The translations under genes were made by a program, and so were the position numbers. This document shows positions 63,701 to 64,000 of a stretch of DNA of 64,000 nucleotides, piece by piece (within the stretch, counting starts at the first letter, position 1; every line of letters starts with the position of its first letter). Source of the stretch: Planctomycetaceae bacterium (lineage in GTDB: Bacteria; Planctomycetota; Planctomycetia; Pirellulales; Pirellulaceae); the NCBI GenBank assembly GCA_024642205.1, contig JAHEBQ010000002.1:113113-177112 (forward strand), written 5' to 3'. The notes beneath the pieces are model-generated. The model saw only the letters and a list, made by a program, of their open reading frames with translations, had not been told where the DNA came from and did no database searches.

Positions 63701-64000
63701 GTCGACGATTCGAGTCGGAAATCACGATTGAAGATCTGAAAAACAAGCAGCGCGAAGAGATTCGTGACATGCTGCTGGACAAAAGTCGTTACTCGCAAAA
63801 ACAGGCTCAAACGGCGATCGAAGCACTTCACGGCCAGATCAATGACCTCTCCGATAAAGGTGGAGTGCCGCTGGCCAATGCAAATGGAGAAGCGGTCAAG
63901 CTTTCCGATTGGTTCAAGCGAACTCTCGATTACGACTTGCCAATGGAAAAAGTCGAATCCCTCGACAAGGAAGAACTCGAACAAACGCTCGAAGCGATCG
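60796..64000 (+). CDS. secA: Preprotein translocase ATPase SecA (3' end beyond window)
   Basis: ATG 60796 opens a frame that runs past the window end (1068 residues seen). SecA motifs: Walker A [56 protein letters not shown], and [27 protein letters not shown]. It drives export through SecYEG. Two points differ from ordinary SecA: residues 459-504 form an insert (from the [12 protein letters not shown] segment to the QHTGRP junction) between the second nucleotide-binding domain helix and the [11 protein letters not shown] strand; and the part after the core is long. The insert, rich in alternating hydrophobic and acidic residues, looks like a small beta-barrel. The remaining C-terminus, including a possible zinc tail, is not visible. 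Confidence 0.97.
   Translation, partial: [1068 protein letters not shown]

Noticed and set aside
1-64000. CRISPR array, prophage or integrative element
   Set aside because: I found no regularly spaced repeats, cas genes, integrase or phage structural genes; the only mobile trace is the decayed transposase.

Overview
The window is a gene-dense chromosome segment from a planctomycete, most likely order Pirellulales (inference). Lineage markers are a DUF1552 protein followed by a DUF1592-type cytochrome-like protein, a DUF1080 protein, a sulfatase, an ECF sigma factor next to a Ser/Thr kinase with a beta-propeller tail, a C-terminal NPYQPP tail, a Lys/Ala-rich histone-H1-like protein, a cysteine-rich secreted protein and a SecA with an extra insert. 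I recognised no phage, plasmid, CRISPR array or intact insertion sequence.

Layout. 0-9 kb: on the minus strand an ECF sigma factor, its membrane anti-sigma partner and a truncated-looking membrane protein; then a Bfd-type ferredoxin, a basic protein, a TLP-repeat lipoprotein, the cysteine-rich secreted protein and a helical hypothetical protein. 9-18 kb: a MddA-like methyltransferase, the sigma/kinase pair, a HemD-HemE fusion for two consecutive haem steps, a YcxB-like membrane protein and a PilZ protein. 18-28.4 kb: DUF1552 and DUF1592 genes, then a compact isoprenoid group (squalene/hopene-cyclase-like enzyme, DUF116-polyprenyl synthase fusion, UbiC-like protein) and a TolC-family lipoprotein. 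28.4-41 kb: a decayed metal-binding-protein gene, surE, a DUF3311/sodium symporter pair, an SF1 helicase, a HEAT/beta-propeller protein, a TAXI-type TRAP transporter, a decayed small membrane-protein gene and a DUF1080 protein. 41-49.6 kb: ribosomal protein bS18, a thioesterase, a prenyltransferase-fold protein without zinc ligands, a LolD/FtsX-type ABC pair, an SPFH protein with a ribbon-helix-helix partner, and tRNA-Leu(CAA). 49.6-51.2 kb: two decayed genes, one a DDE transposase. 51.2-64 kb: a PAP2 protein, a sulfatase, an FHA-GAF-AAA-Fis activator with an altered GAFTGA loop, a C-terminal processing protease, an MBL-fold hydrolase and the 5' part of secA.

Main points of interest: the isoprenoid group with its unusual fusion and missing canonical cyclase start; the HemD-HemE fusion; the insert in SecA; the GSFTSA activator; the two disulphide- or repeat-rich envelope proteins; and four degraded genes visible only as fragments scattered over reading frames. 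Function calls rest on motif recognition by eye; no database search was run.
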